Source of the DNA: Micromonospora inositola
Lineage (GTDB): Bacteria; Actinomycetota; Actinomycetes; Mycobacteriales; Micromonosporaceae
Length of the DNA: 64,000 nucleotides
Assembly (NCBI RefSeq): GCF_900090285.1
Contig: NZ_LT607754.1
Location: forward strand, 4,118,001 to 4,182,000
Direction of reading: 5' to 3'
Part shown: positions 42,514-51,345 of the stretch, piece by piece
Numbering within the stretch: position 1 is the first letter of the stretch
How the letters are laid out: every line of letters starts with the position of its first letter
Position numbers and translations under genes: made by a program
Notes under the pieces: generated by a model
The model's database searches: none
What the model was told of the DNA's origin: nothing
What the model saw: only the letters and a program-made list of their open reading frames with translations

Positions 42514-44019
42514 GTGCTGAGACGTCTGCTGGATGGCCGCTATCGGTCCGAGGAGCTGCTGGGCAGCGGCGGCATGGGTGAGGTGTGGCGCGGTCGCGAT
42601 CTGCGGCTGGACCGCCCGGTGGCGATCAAGGTGCTCGCCGCGGCAGGCCTGAAGGAGCCGATGGCCGCGGAACGCTTCGACCGGGAGGCCCGTGCGGCGG
42701 CCGGGCTGGCCCATCCGCACATCGTCGCTGTCTACGACTTCGGCACCGAGGAGAACGACTCCTACCTGATCATGGAACTGGTGGAGGGGCGGACCGTGTC
42801 CGCACTGCTCGCCGACGGCCCGCTCCCCGTCCTGCAGGCGTTGTCGATCGCCGTGCAGACCTGCGACGGGCTCGCCGCCGCGCACGCGGCCGGGGTGGTG
42901 CACCGTGACGTGAAGCCGGGCAACCTGATCGTCACCGTCACCGGCACAGTGAAGATCTGCGACTTCGGCATCGCCCGCCTTCCTTGGGCAGAGGGGGAGA
43001 ACACCCTCACCGGGCCGGCGACCAAGCTCGGCACTAGCTCGTACATGTCTCCCGAGCAGGCCCTCGGCCAGCCGGTGGACCACCGCACCGACTTGTACGG
43101 GCTGGGCTGCACCGTCTACGCCATGCTCGCCGGCGGTCCGCCGTTCGTCGGTGAGCAGCTCAGCGTGCTGCATCAGCACGTCAACGAGCCACCCCCGCCG
43201 CTGCGCGAGCGCCGGCCCGACGTGCCCGCCGAGCTGGACGCCCTGGCCGCCGAACTGCTGGCCAAGGATCCCGCCGACCGGCCGCCCGACGCGGCCGAAG
43301 TCCGGGGCCGCCTCGCGGCCCTGCTGCCCCGGGCCGGCACGCCGGTTCCCCTCGTGTCGGTCACGCCGGCCGACCCGGGCCGGCCGGGACGGTCCACCCC
43401 GGTGATCGCTCTTCCGCCCAGGTCGGACGCAGTCGGCCCGGCACGCCCCAGGCCGGGCTACCGCCCGGCACGGTATCGGCGCGAGGTGCTGCTGGCGGCG
43501 GCCCTGCTCGGCGTCGCGCTGCTCGCCCTGACCGGCGTCACGCTGCTCGACCGCGACGACCACACCTCGGTCGCGGGGCCCACTACGCCGCCGGCATCGG
43601 CCACCACCGTCGTGGCGCCCCGCGTGCCGGCCGTGCCGCTCACCGTCGCGCCCGCCACGCCGACCCTGCGGGCCGTCGCCTCTGCCACCAGCAACCCGGC
43701 CAGCCCGACACCGAGCCGGCAAGCCACCTCCCGAAGGCCGAGCCCCACCCCACCCGCTGACCCGATCGCCGGCATGCGCCAGTCGATCCGGGAACAGGTG
43801 GAAGCCGGCCGGTTGAACCCGGATGCCGCCAGGGACCTGCACACCAAGGTGGACGCAATCGCGAAGGAGATCGCCGAGAGCGACACCGACCAGGCCGAGG
43901 AGCAGCTCAAGAAGCTGCGCGAGAAGCTCGACGAGCTGCGACGCGGCGGCAAGCTCACCGCCGACGGCTACGACGCCCTGACCGCCGACGCCGACCGGAT
44001 CGCCGCCGACCTGCGGTAA
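42514..44019 (+). CDS. PknB-type membrane Ser/Thr protein kinase
   Basis: GTG at 42514; 501 residues. A complete Hanks-type kinase domain occupies residues 8-270: glycine loop LGSGGMGEVWRG, ATP Lys in VAIKVLAA, catalytic loop VVHRDVKPGNLIV, DFG in KICDFGIAR, activation segment GTSSYMSPEQALG. One membrane helix (LLAAALLGVALLALTGVTLL) near residue 340 is followed by a Thr/Pro-rich outside linker and a helical, charged C-terminal domain (IREQVEAGRLNPDAARDLHT, AEEQLKKLREKLDELRR). No PASTA repeats. It senses an unknown external signal. A terminator follows. Confidence 0.95.
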   Translation: MLRRLLDGRYRSEELLGSGGMGEVWRGRDLRLDRPVAIKVLAAAGLKEPMAAERFDREARAAAGLAHPHIVAVYDFGTEENDSYLIMELVEGRTVSALLADGPLPVLQALSIAVQTCDGLAAAHAAGVVHRDVKPGNLIVTVTGTVKICDFGIARLPWAEGENTLTGPATKLGTSSYMSPEQALGQPVDHRTDLYGLGCTVYAMLAGGPPFVGEQLSVLHQHVNEPPPPLRERRPDVPAELDALAAELLAKDPADRPPDAAEVRGRLAALLPRAGTPVPLVSVTPADPGRPGRSTPVIALPPRSDAVGPARPRPGYRPARYRREVLLAAALLGVALLALTGVTLLDRDDHTSVAGPTTPPASATTVVAPRVPAVPLTVAPATPTLRAVASATSNPASPTPSRQATSRRPSPTPPADPIAGMRQSIREQVEAGRLNPDAARDLHTKVDAIAKEIAESDTDQAEEQLKKLREKLDELRRGGKLTADGYDALTADADRIAADLR

Positions 44020-44022
44020 GAC

Positions 44023-44055
44023 AGCGACAGCCCGGGCGTTCTCCGGGCTGTCGCT
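44023..44055 (+). terminator. 13-bp hairpin of the GCGACAGCCC family
   Basis: AGCGACAGCCCGG (44023-44035) pairs exactly with CCGGGCTGTCGCT (44043-44055), loop GCGTTCT. Four bp after the kinase stop. Its stem is nearly the same as that of the terminator at 47912-47942. Confidence 0.85.
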
Positions 44056-44065
44056 GGCACCCGGC

Positions 44066-44176
44066 TGGCGGTGGCGATGGACGCCCGCGGCTTCGATGCC
44101 GGCAATCACCGTACGATCGCCCGCCGGCAGCGGTTCACCGCCGCGCTCGGCACCTTCCGCCCGCTGATCGGCTGAC
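44066..44176 (+). pseudogene. possible ECF-transporter T-component, C-terminal stump
   Basis: The plus strand reads LAVAMDARGFDAGNHRTIAR then RQRFTAALGTFRPLIG and stop. EALALAMxxRGFG...RT is the ending of CbiQ/EcfT proteins. Only about 36 codons remain. Confidence 0.35.
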
Positions 44177-44189
44177 GGCGGCACCCGCC

Positions 44190-44840
44190 CTACCGCCGGA
44201 GCTGGGCCACCCCGCTCTGGTACGCCAGCACGACCGCCTGCACCCGGTCCCGCACCCCGAGCTTGGCGAAGATGCGGTTCACGTGCGTCTTCACGGTCGC
44301 CTCCTCGACGAAGAGCTCGCTGGCGATCTCGCGGTTGGACAGGCCTAGCGCCATCATCCGCAACACCTCGGTCTCCCGGGCGGTCAGCTCCGCCAGGCCC
44401 GGGTTGCCGACCACAGTGGCCGTCGCCGTGTAGTGGTCGATCAGCCGACGGGTGATCGACGGGGAGAGCAGGGCGTCGCCCCGGGCCGCCGTCCGCACCG
44501 CCTCGGCCAGCTCCCGGGGCGGGGTCGTCTTGAGCATGAACCCGGAGGCGCCGGCCCGGAGCGCCCGGTAGACGTACTCGTCGAGGTCGAAGGTGGTGAG
44601 CATGATGATCCGGGTCTCATTGCGCACGGCCAGGATCCGCTCGGTGGCGGCGATCCCGTCGGTGGGCGCCATGTGGATGTCCATCAGCACCACGTCGGGC
44701 ACGCACCGGGCCGCGAGCAGCACGGCCTCCTCGCCGTCGGCGGCGTCGGCGACGACCTCGATGTCGGGCTGTGCCGTGAGGATCATGCGGAGGCCGCCGC
44801 GCACCAGCGCCTCGTCGTCGGCGATGAGGACGCGCGTCAC
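44190..44840 (-). CDS. NarL/FixJ-type response regulator 3
   Basis: GTG at 44840; 216 residues. Receiver with DDE at 8-10, Asp54 (VVLMDIHMA), TTFD and LKTTPPRE; LuxR helix-turn-helix LTARETEVLRMMALGLSNRE, EATVKTHVNRIFAKLG. The GTG overlaps the kinase stop (GTGA). The long open frame continuing upstream in this phase is a shadow of the kinase gene. Confidence 0.95.
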   Translation of the reverse strand: MTRVLIADDEALVRGGLRMILTAQPDIEVVADAADGEEAVLLAARCVPDVVLMDIHMAPTDGIAATERILAVRNETRIIMLTTFDLDEYVYRALRAGASGFMLKTTPPRELAEAVRTAARGDALLSPSITRRLIDHYTATATVVGNPGLAELTARETEVLRMMALGLSNREIASELFVEEATVKTHVNRIFAKLGVRDRVQAVVLAYQSGVAQLRR

Positions 44841-46036
44841 CCGCTGACTCCCGTCGGGGAGAGCGGGGCAGCGGACGCCTCGGCGTCGAAGGGGAGCTCG
44901 ACCCGTACCTCGAACCCGCCCTGCGCGAGCGGACCCGCGTTGACCGTGCCGCCGAACAGCTCCGCCCGCTCCCGGATGCCGGTCAGACCGTGGCCGGTGC
45001 CGGCGTTCCGCCGAGCCGGCCGCGCTCCGTCGTCGACCACGTGCAGCCGAAGGGCGTCGCCGGCCACCTCGATCGAGACGCGGACGGTCGAGCCCGGCGC
45101 GTGCCGGGCGGCGTTCGTCAGCGCCTCTTGGAGGATGCGGTAGCCGCTGACATCGGTGGCGGTGGGGATCATGCCGAGGTCGCCCGTGACGGTCCCCTCG
45201 ACCCGGCCGCCGGCGAGGCGCACCGCGGCGGTCAACGCGTCGATCCGCCGCAGCGACGGCAGCCCCTCCGGGGCCGCCTCCGCACCGCGGAGGATGACGA
45301 GCAGCCGCCGCAGCTCGGTGACCACCTCGCGTCCGACGTCCTGGACCGCGTCGAGTGACATGCGGGCCTGACCCGCGTCCGAGTCGAGCACGGCCTGCGC
45401 CGCTGCGGCCTGCAGCACCATCACCGAGACTCCGTGCGAGACGATGTCGTGCAGTTCCCGGGCCACCCGCAGCCGCTCGTCCGTCCGGGCGGCGGCCTCC
45501 CGCTCGGCGGCCAGCGCGACCAGCCGCGCCGCCTGCGCCCGCCGCATCCGCACGGCGTACCCGGGGCCCAGCACGGCCAGCCCGACGAACAGGATGAACA
45601 CCCAGTCGGAGTCGCCGGCCACCGCGTTCTCGATCCCGAGCGCACCGAAGTAACTGACCACGGCGACCGTGGGCGCCGCCCGGCCACCCACGGCGACACA
45701 GCCGAAGCAGGCGGCGAGCAGCGCCAGCAGCGGCACGACCGGCCACTCCGGTAGGACGGGCGTGAAGCTCTGCGCGGTGAAGCAGACGCCGGCGAGGACG
45801 GCGGCCGTTCGGGGGTACGACGTGCAGCCGGCCACCGCGAGGCCGTAGCCCGCCACCAGCACGGTGAGCACGGCGAGCCAGCCGTCGGGAAGCGCGGCAA
45901 GGTCCGGCCCCTGCCCCTCGACATAGCCGGCCAGCGGGACGTAGAGCTCGGCCAGGCCGAACGCGAGCAGCGCGACACCGGCGAGCCCCGTGGCCACCTC
46001 GCGCCACCGGGCCCGGATGTCGAGGGCGGCTGACAT
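44837..46036 (-). CDS. NarL/DesK-type sensor histidine kinase 3
   Basis: ATG at 46036 (MSAALDIRARW) is preferred to one 15 codons upstream. 399 residues; about six helices in residues 15-160. HisKA_3 His196 (VARELHDIVSHGVSVMVLQA), HATPase_c with GYRILQEALTNAARHA and GHGLTGIRERAELFGG. Head-to-head with the membrane protein at 46193 across 156 bp. Confidence 0.93.
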   Translation of the reverse strand: MSAALDIRARWREVATGLAGVALLAFGLAELYVPLAGYVEGQGPDLAALPDGWLAVLTVLVAGYGLAVAGCTSYPRTAAVLAGVCFTAQSFTPVLPEWPVVPLLALLAACFGCVAVGGRAAPTVAVVSYFGALGIENAVAGDSDWVFILFVGLAVLGPGYAVRMRRAQAARLVALAAEREAAARTDERLRVARELHDIVSHGVSVMVLQAAAAQAVLDSDAGQARMSLDAVQDVGREVVTELRRLLVILRGAEAAPEGLPSLRRIDALTAAVRLAGGRVEGTVTGDLGMIPTATDVSGYRILQEALTNAARHAPGSTVRVSIEVAGDALRLHVVDDGARPARRNAGTGHGLTGIRERAELFGGTVNAGPLAQGGFEVRVELPFDAEASAAPLSPTGVSG

Positions 46037-46072
46037 GCGTCGAAGGGTATCCACCGCGAGCGGAGTTCCGCG

Positions 46073-46117
46073 TCCACCCACAGGTGTAGCGGCGGCGGCC
46101 GGGACTCCACCCCTGGA
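46073..46117. promoter_or_regulatory. TCCACCC elements in divergent region 3
   Basis: TCCACCCACAGGTGTA (46073-46088) and TCCACCCCTGGA (46106-46117) are imperfect inverted repeats resembling the 40661-40676 palindrome. They may be response-regulator or core promoter elements. Confidence 0.35.
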
Positions 46118-46192
46118 TCAACTTCACGGCCGACGACCTGGCCGGGCCCGGCTCCTAGCGTCCCTCGCACAGCTTCTTGGAGGGAGATTCAT

Positions 46193-46888
46193 ATGGATGA
46201 CCAGACCGGACGGCAGTGGAGCCGGCGGCTCACGGCGGGTGTCCTGCTCACGGGCGGCCTGCTGTACGGCGTCGCGACTGCCTTCTACTGGGTGATGTTC
46301 CCGGACGACGTGTCCGAGACCGCCAGCAACGTGGCGGTGGCCGCCGAGAACCTGGGCGCGTGGCGGGTGGAGACCGTCCTGTTCGCCCTGGCCCATCTTC
46401 TGCTGCTGCCGGCGACGCTCGGGCTGGCGGCCGTGCTGGCCGGACGGAAACCGGTCGCGGCCACCATCGGCGGCGCGACCGCCCTGCTCGGCCTCTACTT
46501 CTCCACCGTCCACCTCTGGCACTACAACGCCTACTTCGGGGCCCTCGCCGGCGGCGGGGTCGACGCCGACGCCGCGCGGCCGGTGACGAACGCCCTCGAC
46601 GGAGACCCGTTCGTGATGGCCTCGTTCGCGGTGTGGCTGCTCGGCTGGTTGGTCGGCCTCCTGGTACTCGCCTTCGGCGCCTGGCGGGCCCGGCTGGTGG
46701 CGCTCTGGGTGCCGCTGGTCCTCACCGCTGGGCAGGTGCTGGACCTGGTCACCGACGGGGTCCCGCTCAAGGTCGCGGTGAGCGTGCTGATGGTGGCCGG
46801 CTTCGCCGGCCTGGCGCTCGGCGTCGATCGGTCGCGCCCGGTCTCCACGCCGGCAGGGAGGGCAACCCGGGCGACCGCAGACGCCTGA
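46193..46888 (+). CDS. six-TM membrane protein (DUF4386-like), TCS partner 3
   Basis: ATG at 46193 with GGAGGGAG 7 nt upstream. 231 residues. Helix 1 (LLTGGLLYGVATAFYWVMF) is followed by an outside loop with acidic residues, then helices LFALAHLLLLPATLGLAAVL, AATIGGATALLGLYFSTVHL, FAVWLLGWLVGLLVLAFGAW, LVALWVPLVLTAGQVLDLV and VLMVAGFAGLALGV. Same topology as the partners at 12419 and 48292. Function unknown. Confidence 0.8.
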   Translation: MDDQTGRQWSRRLTAGVLLTGGLLYGVATAFYWVMFPDDVSETASNVAVAAENLGAWRVETVLFALAHLLLLPATLGLAAVLAGRKPVAATIGGATALLGLYFSTVHLWHYNAYFGALAGGGVDADAARPVTNALDGDPFVMASFAVWLLGWLVGLLVLAFGAWRARLVALWVPLVLTAGQVLDLVTDGVPLKVAVSVLMVAGFAGLALGVDRSRPVSTPAGRATRATADA

Positions 46889-46904
46889 CTCGGGGTCACG
46901 CCGG

Positions 46905-46952
46905 GAGCGACATGTCCGTCAGACATACATATGTCTCACAGACATGTCGCTC
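46905..46952. repeat. nested 48-bp palindrome
   Basis: Outer arms GAGCGACATGTC (46905-46916) and GACATGTCGCTC (46941-46952) are perfect inverses. Inside them AGACATA-CA-TATGTCT (46921-46936) is a second perfect palindrome. The core GACAT/ATGTC occurs four times. It follows the membrane protein stop by 16 bp, so it may be a terminator, but the nested operator-like symmetry is unusual. Confidence 0.8.
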
Positions 46953-47384
46953 AGCCGAGCGTCCGCAACAAGGCAGCCGGCCAGCCGGACCCCGAGCTTA
47001 GCGCCGTCCCACTGAGGCTCAACCCGGTCACGTCGGTACGACGCGCCGAGGAGCCTCCACAACAGACCTGCGTCTTTCAACCTCTGTAGCGCCGACCCGA
47101 TCCGACCACGGCGTACGGCCCGAAAAGCAGCGGCAGGTCATTCACCGACAGGTTGTCCCGTAGTCGCGCTCGCACAAGGCGGCTGGACGGGTACGGGATG
47201 GCGCCAAGGAGTGGACGGGACTTTTGTCCACGCAGTCGCATCGTTGAGCGGATGGTCACGCGTTCCGATTCGAGCCCGGGTGGAGACCGAGTCGGTCCCG
47301 TGCGGGCGTCGGACCTCGGCAACGTGTACCCGGGACATGGGCTCACGCAAGCTCACTAACGGATCACACCGTCCGGAGGAGCCG
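46953..47384. other. intergenic, no gene seen
   Basis: About 430 bp before the esterase-like stump. No convincing frame on either strand. Confidence 0.45.
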
Positions 47385-47855
47385 ATGATGATCAAGCGAC
47401 TGTCCGCTTTCGTCACCGCCGCGCTCGCGGTGACGGTGACGGTGACGGTGGGGATCCCATTCCTTGGTGCGCACGCCGATGACAATCGAAGGGCGCAACT
47501 GACCCTGCTTGGTCGCGCCGTCCTGCCGGTCGAGACGTACGCTCCCGGCCCGCCCTCCGGGACCCTCTTGCCTCCCGGGACCGTCAATGGGATCACATTC
47601 CCGCTGCCGTCGCAGCCGGTCGAGGGGTTCTCGGCGGTCGTCGCTGGCCGGCACCCAGGGGAGTATCTCGCCATGCCAGACAACGGGTTCGGTGCCAAGG
47701 TGAACTCGAGGGACTTCCTAATCCGCGCCTACTACATCCGGCCGGACTTTAAGACCGCCAAGGGTGGCAGCGGCGAAGTCGACGTCGACATGAACTTGAA
47801 AGAGCAGACGAGCTCGTACGCCGGAAGGTCTACCAGAAGCCACCGCGAGAAATGA
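47385..47855 (+). pseudogene. secreted esterase-like phytase-family protein, N-terminal part only
   Basis: ATG at 47385 follows CGGAGGA. A signal peptide (MMIKRLSAFVTAALAVTVTV ... AHA) leads into a segment like the phytase-like esterase domain: ITFPLPSQPVEGFSAVVAG, EYLAMPDNGFGAKVNSRDFL and YYIRPDFKTAKGG. After about residue 135 the frame turns unrelated (EQTSSYAGRSTRSHREK). The normal domain is some 300-400 residues, so most is deleted. A strong terminator follows. Confidence 0.7.
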
Positions 47856-47911
47856 TTTGCCCTCGCCCCTGCAGGTTCAGCTGCTGCCCGCATGCCGGCC
47901 GGCGATATCGG

Positions 47912-47942
47912 CGACAGCCCCGGAGGTTCTCCGGGGCTGTCG
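47912..47942. terminator. 14-bp perfect hairpin, GCGACAGCCC family
   Basis: CGACAGCCCCGGAG (47912-47925) pairs with CTCCGGGGCTGTCG (47929-47942), loop GTT. It lies between two convergent gene stumps and is probably the original terminator of one of them. Confidence 0.88.
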
Positions 47943-47958
47943 TCTGTTGCTAGGCCGG

Positions 47959-48226
47959 TCACAGGGTGACGACGGCGTCCTCGGCTAGGGTGAACAGGCC
48001 GGCGTCGAAGGTGATCGTCTTCAGCTTTGTGCCCTTCGGCACGTCGAAGTAGACGTTCGCCTTCACCGCGTTGCCCGGGTTGATCTCGTCGAGGAAGCCC
48101 TTGGCGTCGTCGTTGTCGTAGATGGCGGCCTCCCCGTCGACGTCGTACTCCCGGCCGGAGGCGTCCTGCGCGGTGATGGTGCCGTCGGCGTGGAACAGGT
48201 GCTGGCTGCCCTTGCGCCTCCGTACG
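47959..48226 (-). pseudogene. DUF4352-type protein, C-terminal fragment
   Basis: The minus strand reads YDNDDAKGFLDEINPGNAVK, ANVYFDVPKGTKLKTITFDA, GLFTLAEDAVVTL and stop, the end of a DUF4352 immunoglobulin-like secreted domain. Upstream of about 48226 the coding pattern is lost, so the signal peptide and first strands are missing. Confidence 0.7.
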
Positions 48227-48291
48227 TCCAGCCACTCTCACCGAGGTGTTGTTCGCGACCGACCCGGGATCTGGGTCGGCTGCGAACATGT

Positions 48292-48963
48292 TCAGGCTGT
48301 CACTGTCGCGTCTGCGGTTCTGGCGGCGACGGCGATCCGGGCCGGGTCCCGGTGAGCCAAAACGCCGCCGAACGCGAGCAGCATCAGGACGGACGAGACG
48401 GCATCGGCCTGCGGCACGGTGTCGGCGAGCACGAAGCCGACGATGACCGAGGCGATGCCAGCGGCGAGGGACCACCAAGGCGCGACCCGGGCGCGGAACA
48501 GGCCGCCCAGAAGCACCGGCAGACCGAAGAACCAGCCGGGCAGATAGAGCGCGAAGATCGTGAGCAGCGCGGCACTCTCGTTCATGCGCGCGAGGATCGG
48601 CACGGCCGCCGCCGCGTCCTGGTTGACGACGGGTACGAGAGAGAGCTCACTGGCGGCGAGACCAACCAGGCCGAGCAGCCCGGCGCCGAACAGGATGGTG
48701 CCTGCGGTGCTCAGCCCACTCCCGCGCCGGCCGATTCGTGCGCTGAGCGCGGCTAGGCCGGGCAGGATGACGGCGGCGCCGAGCATCGTCAGCGTCCAGC
48801 CGATGAGCCAGGCGTCCGCAGACTGCGCGATGGCGGCGGCCATCCCGTCGGCGCCGTCGCCGGAATCGGGCTGGACGAGCTCGCCGGCGGTGAGCAGAAG
48901 CGGGCCGACAACCAGGCCGGCGAGCGCGGCCCGGCGTCGGATGCTGATGTACGGCGCGGTCAT
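48292..48963 (-). CDS. six-TM membrane protein (DUF4386-like), TCS partner 4
   Basis: ATG at 48963 with GGAGGAACC directly upstream. 223 residues: basic MTAPYISIRRR, helix LAGLVVGPLLLTAGELV, outside loop (QPDSGDGADG), then five further helices (WLIGWTLTMLGAAVILPGLA; TILFGAGLLGLVGLAASELS; LLTIFALYLPGWFFGLPVLL; LAAGIASVIVGFVLADTV; VLMLLAFGGVLAH). Divergent from kinase 4 across 178 bp. Function unknown. Confidence 0.8.
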   Translation of the reverse strand: MTAPYISIRRRAALAGLVVGPLLLTAGELVQPDSGDGADGMAAAIAQSADAWLIGWTLTMLGAAVILPGLAALSARIGRRGSGLSTAGTILFGAGLLGLVGLAASELSLVPVVNQDAAAAVPILARMNESAALLTIFALYLPGWFFGLPVLLGGLFRARVAPWWSLAAGIASVIVGFVLADTVPQADAVSSVLMLLAFGGVLAHRDPARIAVAARTADATVTA

Positions 48964-49141
48964 GGTTCCTCCACTGTCATGGCCCGCCCGGTGGGCGGGT
49001 TCGGCGTGACATTAGGAAGCCGAACCGCGCCAGGTCGTCCGGCGATCGGGGGACGCACGTCATCACCGCGACGGACCTCTGCCGCCCGGGTCCACCGGAT
49101 TGCGGATGTGCCTGGTCCGGCCGGGCACCTATCGTTTTGGC

Positions 49142-50320
49142 GTGCCTCACCGTCTCACCTGGTCGGACACTGTCCTGCCCGCGTGCCTGGCCGTCCTGGC
49201 CGTGGTCGAGATTGTCGCGATCCCGGCGTTGGCCGCGGACCCGGAACCCTCGCTGATCACGACGCTCGCGATGACAATCGGCCTGGTCTGGCGCCGGGCC
49301 GCGCCCCTGCCCTCCACGGGAGTCGTCGCGGCCTGCTTCGCGGCTTATCCCTTGCTGGCCCCGCACCCGACCGAGAGCCTGATCCAGGCGCTGGCGCTGC
49401 TGGTCGCCGCGTACGCGATCGGCGCGTACGCCCCGATCCGCCCGGGCCTGGCTGGGACGGCGGTCGTGGTCGTGGCCGGGGTGGTGCGCAGCCTGCTGAT
49501 GGACTATGACGTTGGGTCCGTCGCCGTGAACAGCCTGTGGGGTCTGCTCGCCTGGGCGGTCGGCAGGGCCATGCACCGACGGGACCGGCGGGCGCGGATG
49601 GCACAACTGGCCGTGGTCGAGGGCGAGCGGATGCGCGAGGCGGGCGAACGCGAGGCGGTCGCCGCCGAGCGCCGACGGATCGCGCGGGAGCTGCACGACG
49701 TCGTCGCTCACGCTGTGACCGTCATCGTCGTCCAGGCGCGCGGCGCCCGCCGATGCATCGACACGGATCCGGAGCAGGTGCGCCGAGCATTGGACGCAAT
49801 CGAGGACATGGGTAGCGACGCGATCGACGAGTTGCGGCGGATGCTCGCCCTCTTGGGCGATCCCGACCAGGACGGGGATGAGTCGGAGGTGCGGTCGGGC
49901 CCGGCCGAGCTCGAGGCGCTCGTCCACCGGGTCGCCGCCGCTGGCCTGCCGGTGACGCTCCAGGTGACCGGAGCGCCGACCCGGCATGCGGCCAGCATCG
50001 ACGTGTCGGCCTACCGCGTCGTCCAGGAGGCTCTGACGAACGCGCTGCGCCACGGTGGGGGGACGCCGGCCCGCGTCACGGTCACCTACCGGGCCGACGG
50101 AATCGACGTGCGGGTCGACTCCGGCAACGGGACGGCTGGCCTGCTGGCCGACGCGGCGGTCGGCGCCGGCATCGGGGGTGGCGTGGCCGGCACCGGCCGG
50201 GGGCTGGTCGGGCTACGCGAGCGGGTGCGGTTAACGGGCGGCACCCTGCACGTCGGTGCCGACGGTCACGGGCGGCACACCGTGCACGCCGTCCTGCCGT
50301 TCGACGGACAGCCGTCATGA
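49142..50320 (+). CDS. NarL/DesK-type sensor histidine kinase 4
   Basis: GTG at 49142 (VPHRLTWSDT) fits family length; an ATG farther upstream lacks support. 392 residues; about five helices in residues 10-145. HisKA_3 His185 (ARELHDVVAHAVTVIVVQAR), HATPase_c AYRVVQEALTNALRHG and GRGLVGLRERVRLTGG. Stop overlaps the regulator ATG (ATGA). Confidence 0.93.
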   Translation: MPHRLTWSDTVLPACLAVLAVVEIVAIPALAADPEPSLITTLAMTIGLVWRRAAPLPSTGVVAACFAAYPLLAPHPTESLIQALALLVAAYAIGAYAPIRPGLAGTAVVVVAGVVRSLLMDYDVGSVAVNSLWGLLAWAVGRAMHRRDRRARMAQLAVVEGERMREAGEREAVAAERRRIARELHDVVAHAVTVIVVQARGARRCIDTDPEQVRRALDAIEDMGSDAIDELRRMLALLGDPDQDGDESEVRSGPAELEALVHRVAAAGLPVTLQVTGAPTRHAASIDVSAYRVVQEALTNALRHGGGTPARVTVTYRADGIDVRVDSGNGTAGLLADAAVGAGIGGGVAGTGRGLVGLRERVRLTGGTLHVGADGHGRHTVHAVLPFDGQPS

Positions 50321-50994
50321 CAATCCGCGTCATCCTCGTCGACGATGAACACCTCATCCGCAGCGGCCTCCGCATGATCCTGACCGCCGAGCCGGACATA
50401 GACGTCGTCGGCGAGGCGGCCGATGGCGTGGAAGCCGTCGAGGTCGCCCGTCGCACCACGCCGGACGTCGTCCTCATGGACCTGCGGATGCCGCGCTGGG
50501 ACGGAGCCGAAGCCACCTATCAGATATTGCGGTCGGTCACGCCGCCGCCGGCGGTGCTCGTACTGACGACCTTCCACGCCGATCGCGAGGTGCGCCGCGC
50601 CATGACGGCCGGCGCCACTGGGTACCTGCTCAAGGACGCTCCAGAGGAACGCATCATCACGGCCATCCGTGGCGCGGCTCAGGGAGCAACGGTCCTCGAC
50701 CTCACCGTCTCGCGAAGGCTCGTCGATGGACTACGCACCGCCGATGCCGGACCCCCACCGGTCCAGCTGGGTCACCTGACCCCGCGAGAGCTGGAAGTCC
50801 TCCAATTCCTCGCGCAGGGCATGACGAACCGGCTGATCGCCGAGCGCCTGTTTCTCGGTGAGGCCACCGTCAAGACGCATGTCGCGCGCGTGCTCTCCAA
50901 ACTCGGCCTCGAGAGCCGCGCCGAGGCCGTGGTCCTCGCCTACGAGTCGGGTCTTGTCCGCCCCCGCACTGGCGACAGACCCCCAGCACCGTGA
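50317..50994 (+). CDS. NarL/FixJ-type response regulator 4
   Basis: 225 residues. Receiver with DDE at 9-11, Asp55 (VVLMDLRMP), LTTFH and LLKDAPEE; LuxR helix-turn-helix LTPRELEVLQFLAQGMTNRL, EATVKTHVARVLSKLG. Downstream 180 bp to the IS630 fragment hold nothing clear. Confidence 0.95.
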   Translation: MTIRVILVDDEHLIRSGLRMILTAEPDIDVVGEAADGVEAVEVARRTTPDVVLMDLRMPRWDGAEATYQILRSVTPPPAVLVLTTFHADREVRRAMTAGATGYLLKDAPEERIITAIRGAAQGATVLDLTVSRRLVDGLRTADAGPPPVQLGHLTPRELEVLQFLAQGMTNRLIAERLFLGEATVKTHVARVLSKLGLESRAEAVVLAYESGLVRPRTGDRPPAP

Positions 50995-51176
50995 GGTGTG
51001 CACCACTTCCCGGCGCGGCTCACTCCTATCAGCCATTCGTAATCGCTGTCGGCCAGGTACGCGGCGAGAATGCCCGGGATAGTTATCTAGTGCTCTGACC
51101 ACAAACGTTGGCGGTGTTGGTGACACGCCGGCCTGAGTGAAGGGCTGGGCCGGCGTGGGGCCGTCAGGCTGTCGGG

Positions 51177-51345
51177 GTGGCAGAGCCGGTTCGGGTACGT
51201 CGATTGAGTGATCAAGAGGGTCAACGGCTGCAACGTCTGGTGCGTCGGGGCACCGGCTCGGTCGTGCGGCTGCGGCGGGCGATGGTCGTGCTCGCCTCAG
51301 CTGGCGGCAACAGTGTGCCGGTGATTGCCCTGGGGATGGCCGCGG
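51177..51345 (+). pseudogene. IS630-type transposase, N-terminal fragment
   Basis: GTG at 51177 reads AEPVRVRRLSDQEGQRLQRL, VRRGTGSVVRLRRAMVVLAS, AGGNSVPVIA, the first helix-turn-helix of actinomycete IS630-type transposases, then changes to unrelated sequence after about 51330. No catalytic DDE part remains. Confidence 0.7.

Noticed and set aside
42466..44184. 572-codon minus-strand frame opposite the Ser/Thr kinase
   Set aside because: Composition is typical of an antisense shadow; the kinase motifs on the plus strand are complete.
44190..46127. 645-codon frame joining response regulator 3 with upstream sequence
   Set aside because: Upstream of 44840 it is Arg-rich shadow of the kinase gene, which is read in a different phase.
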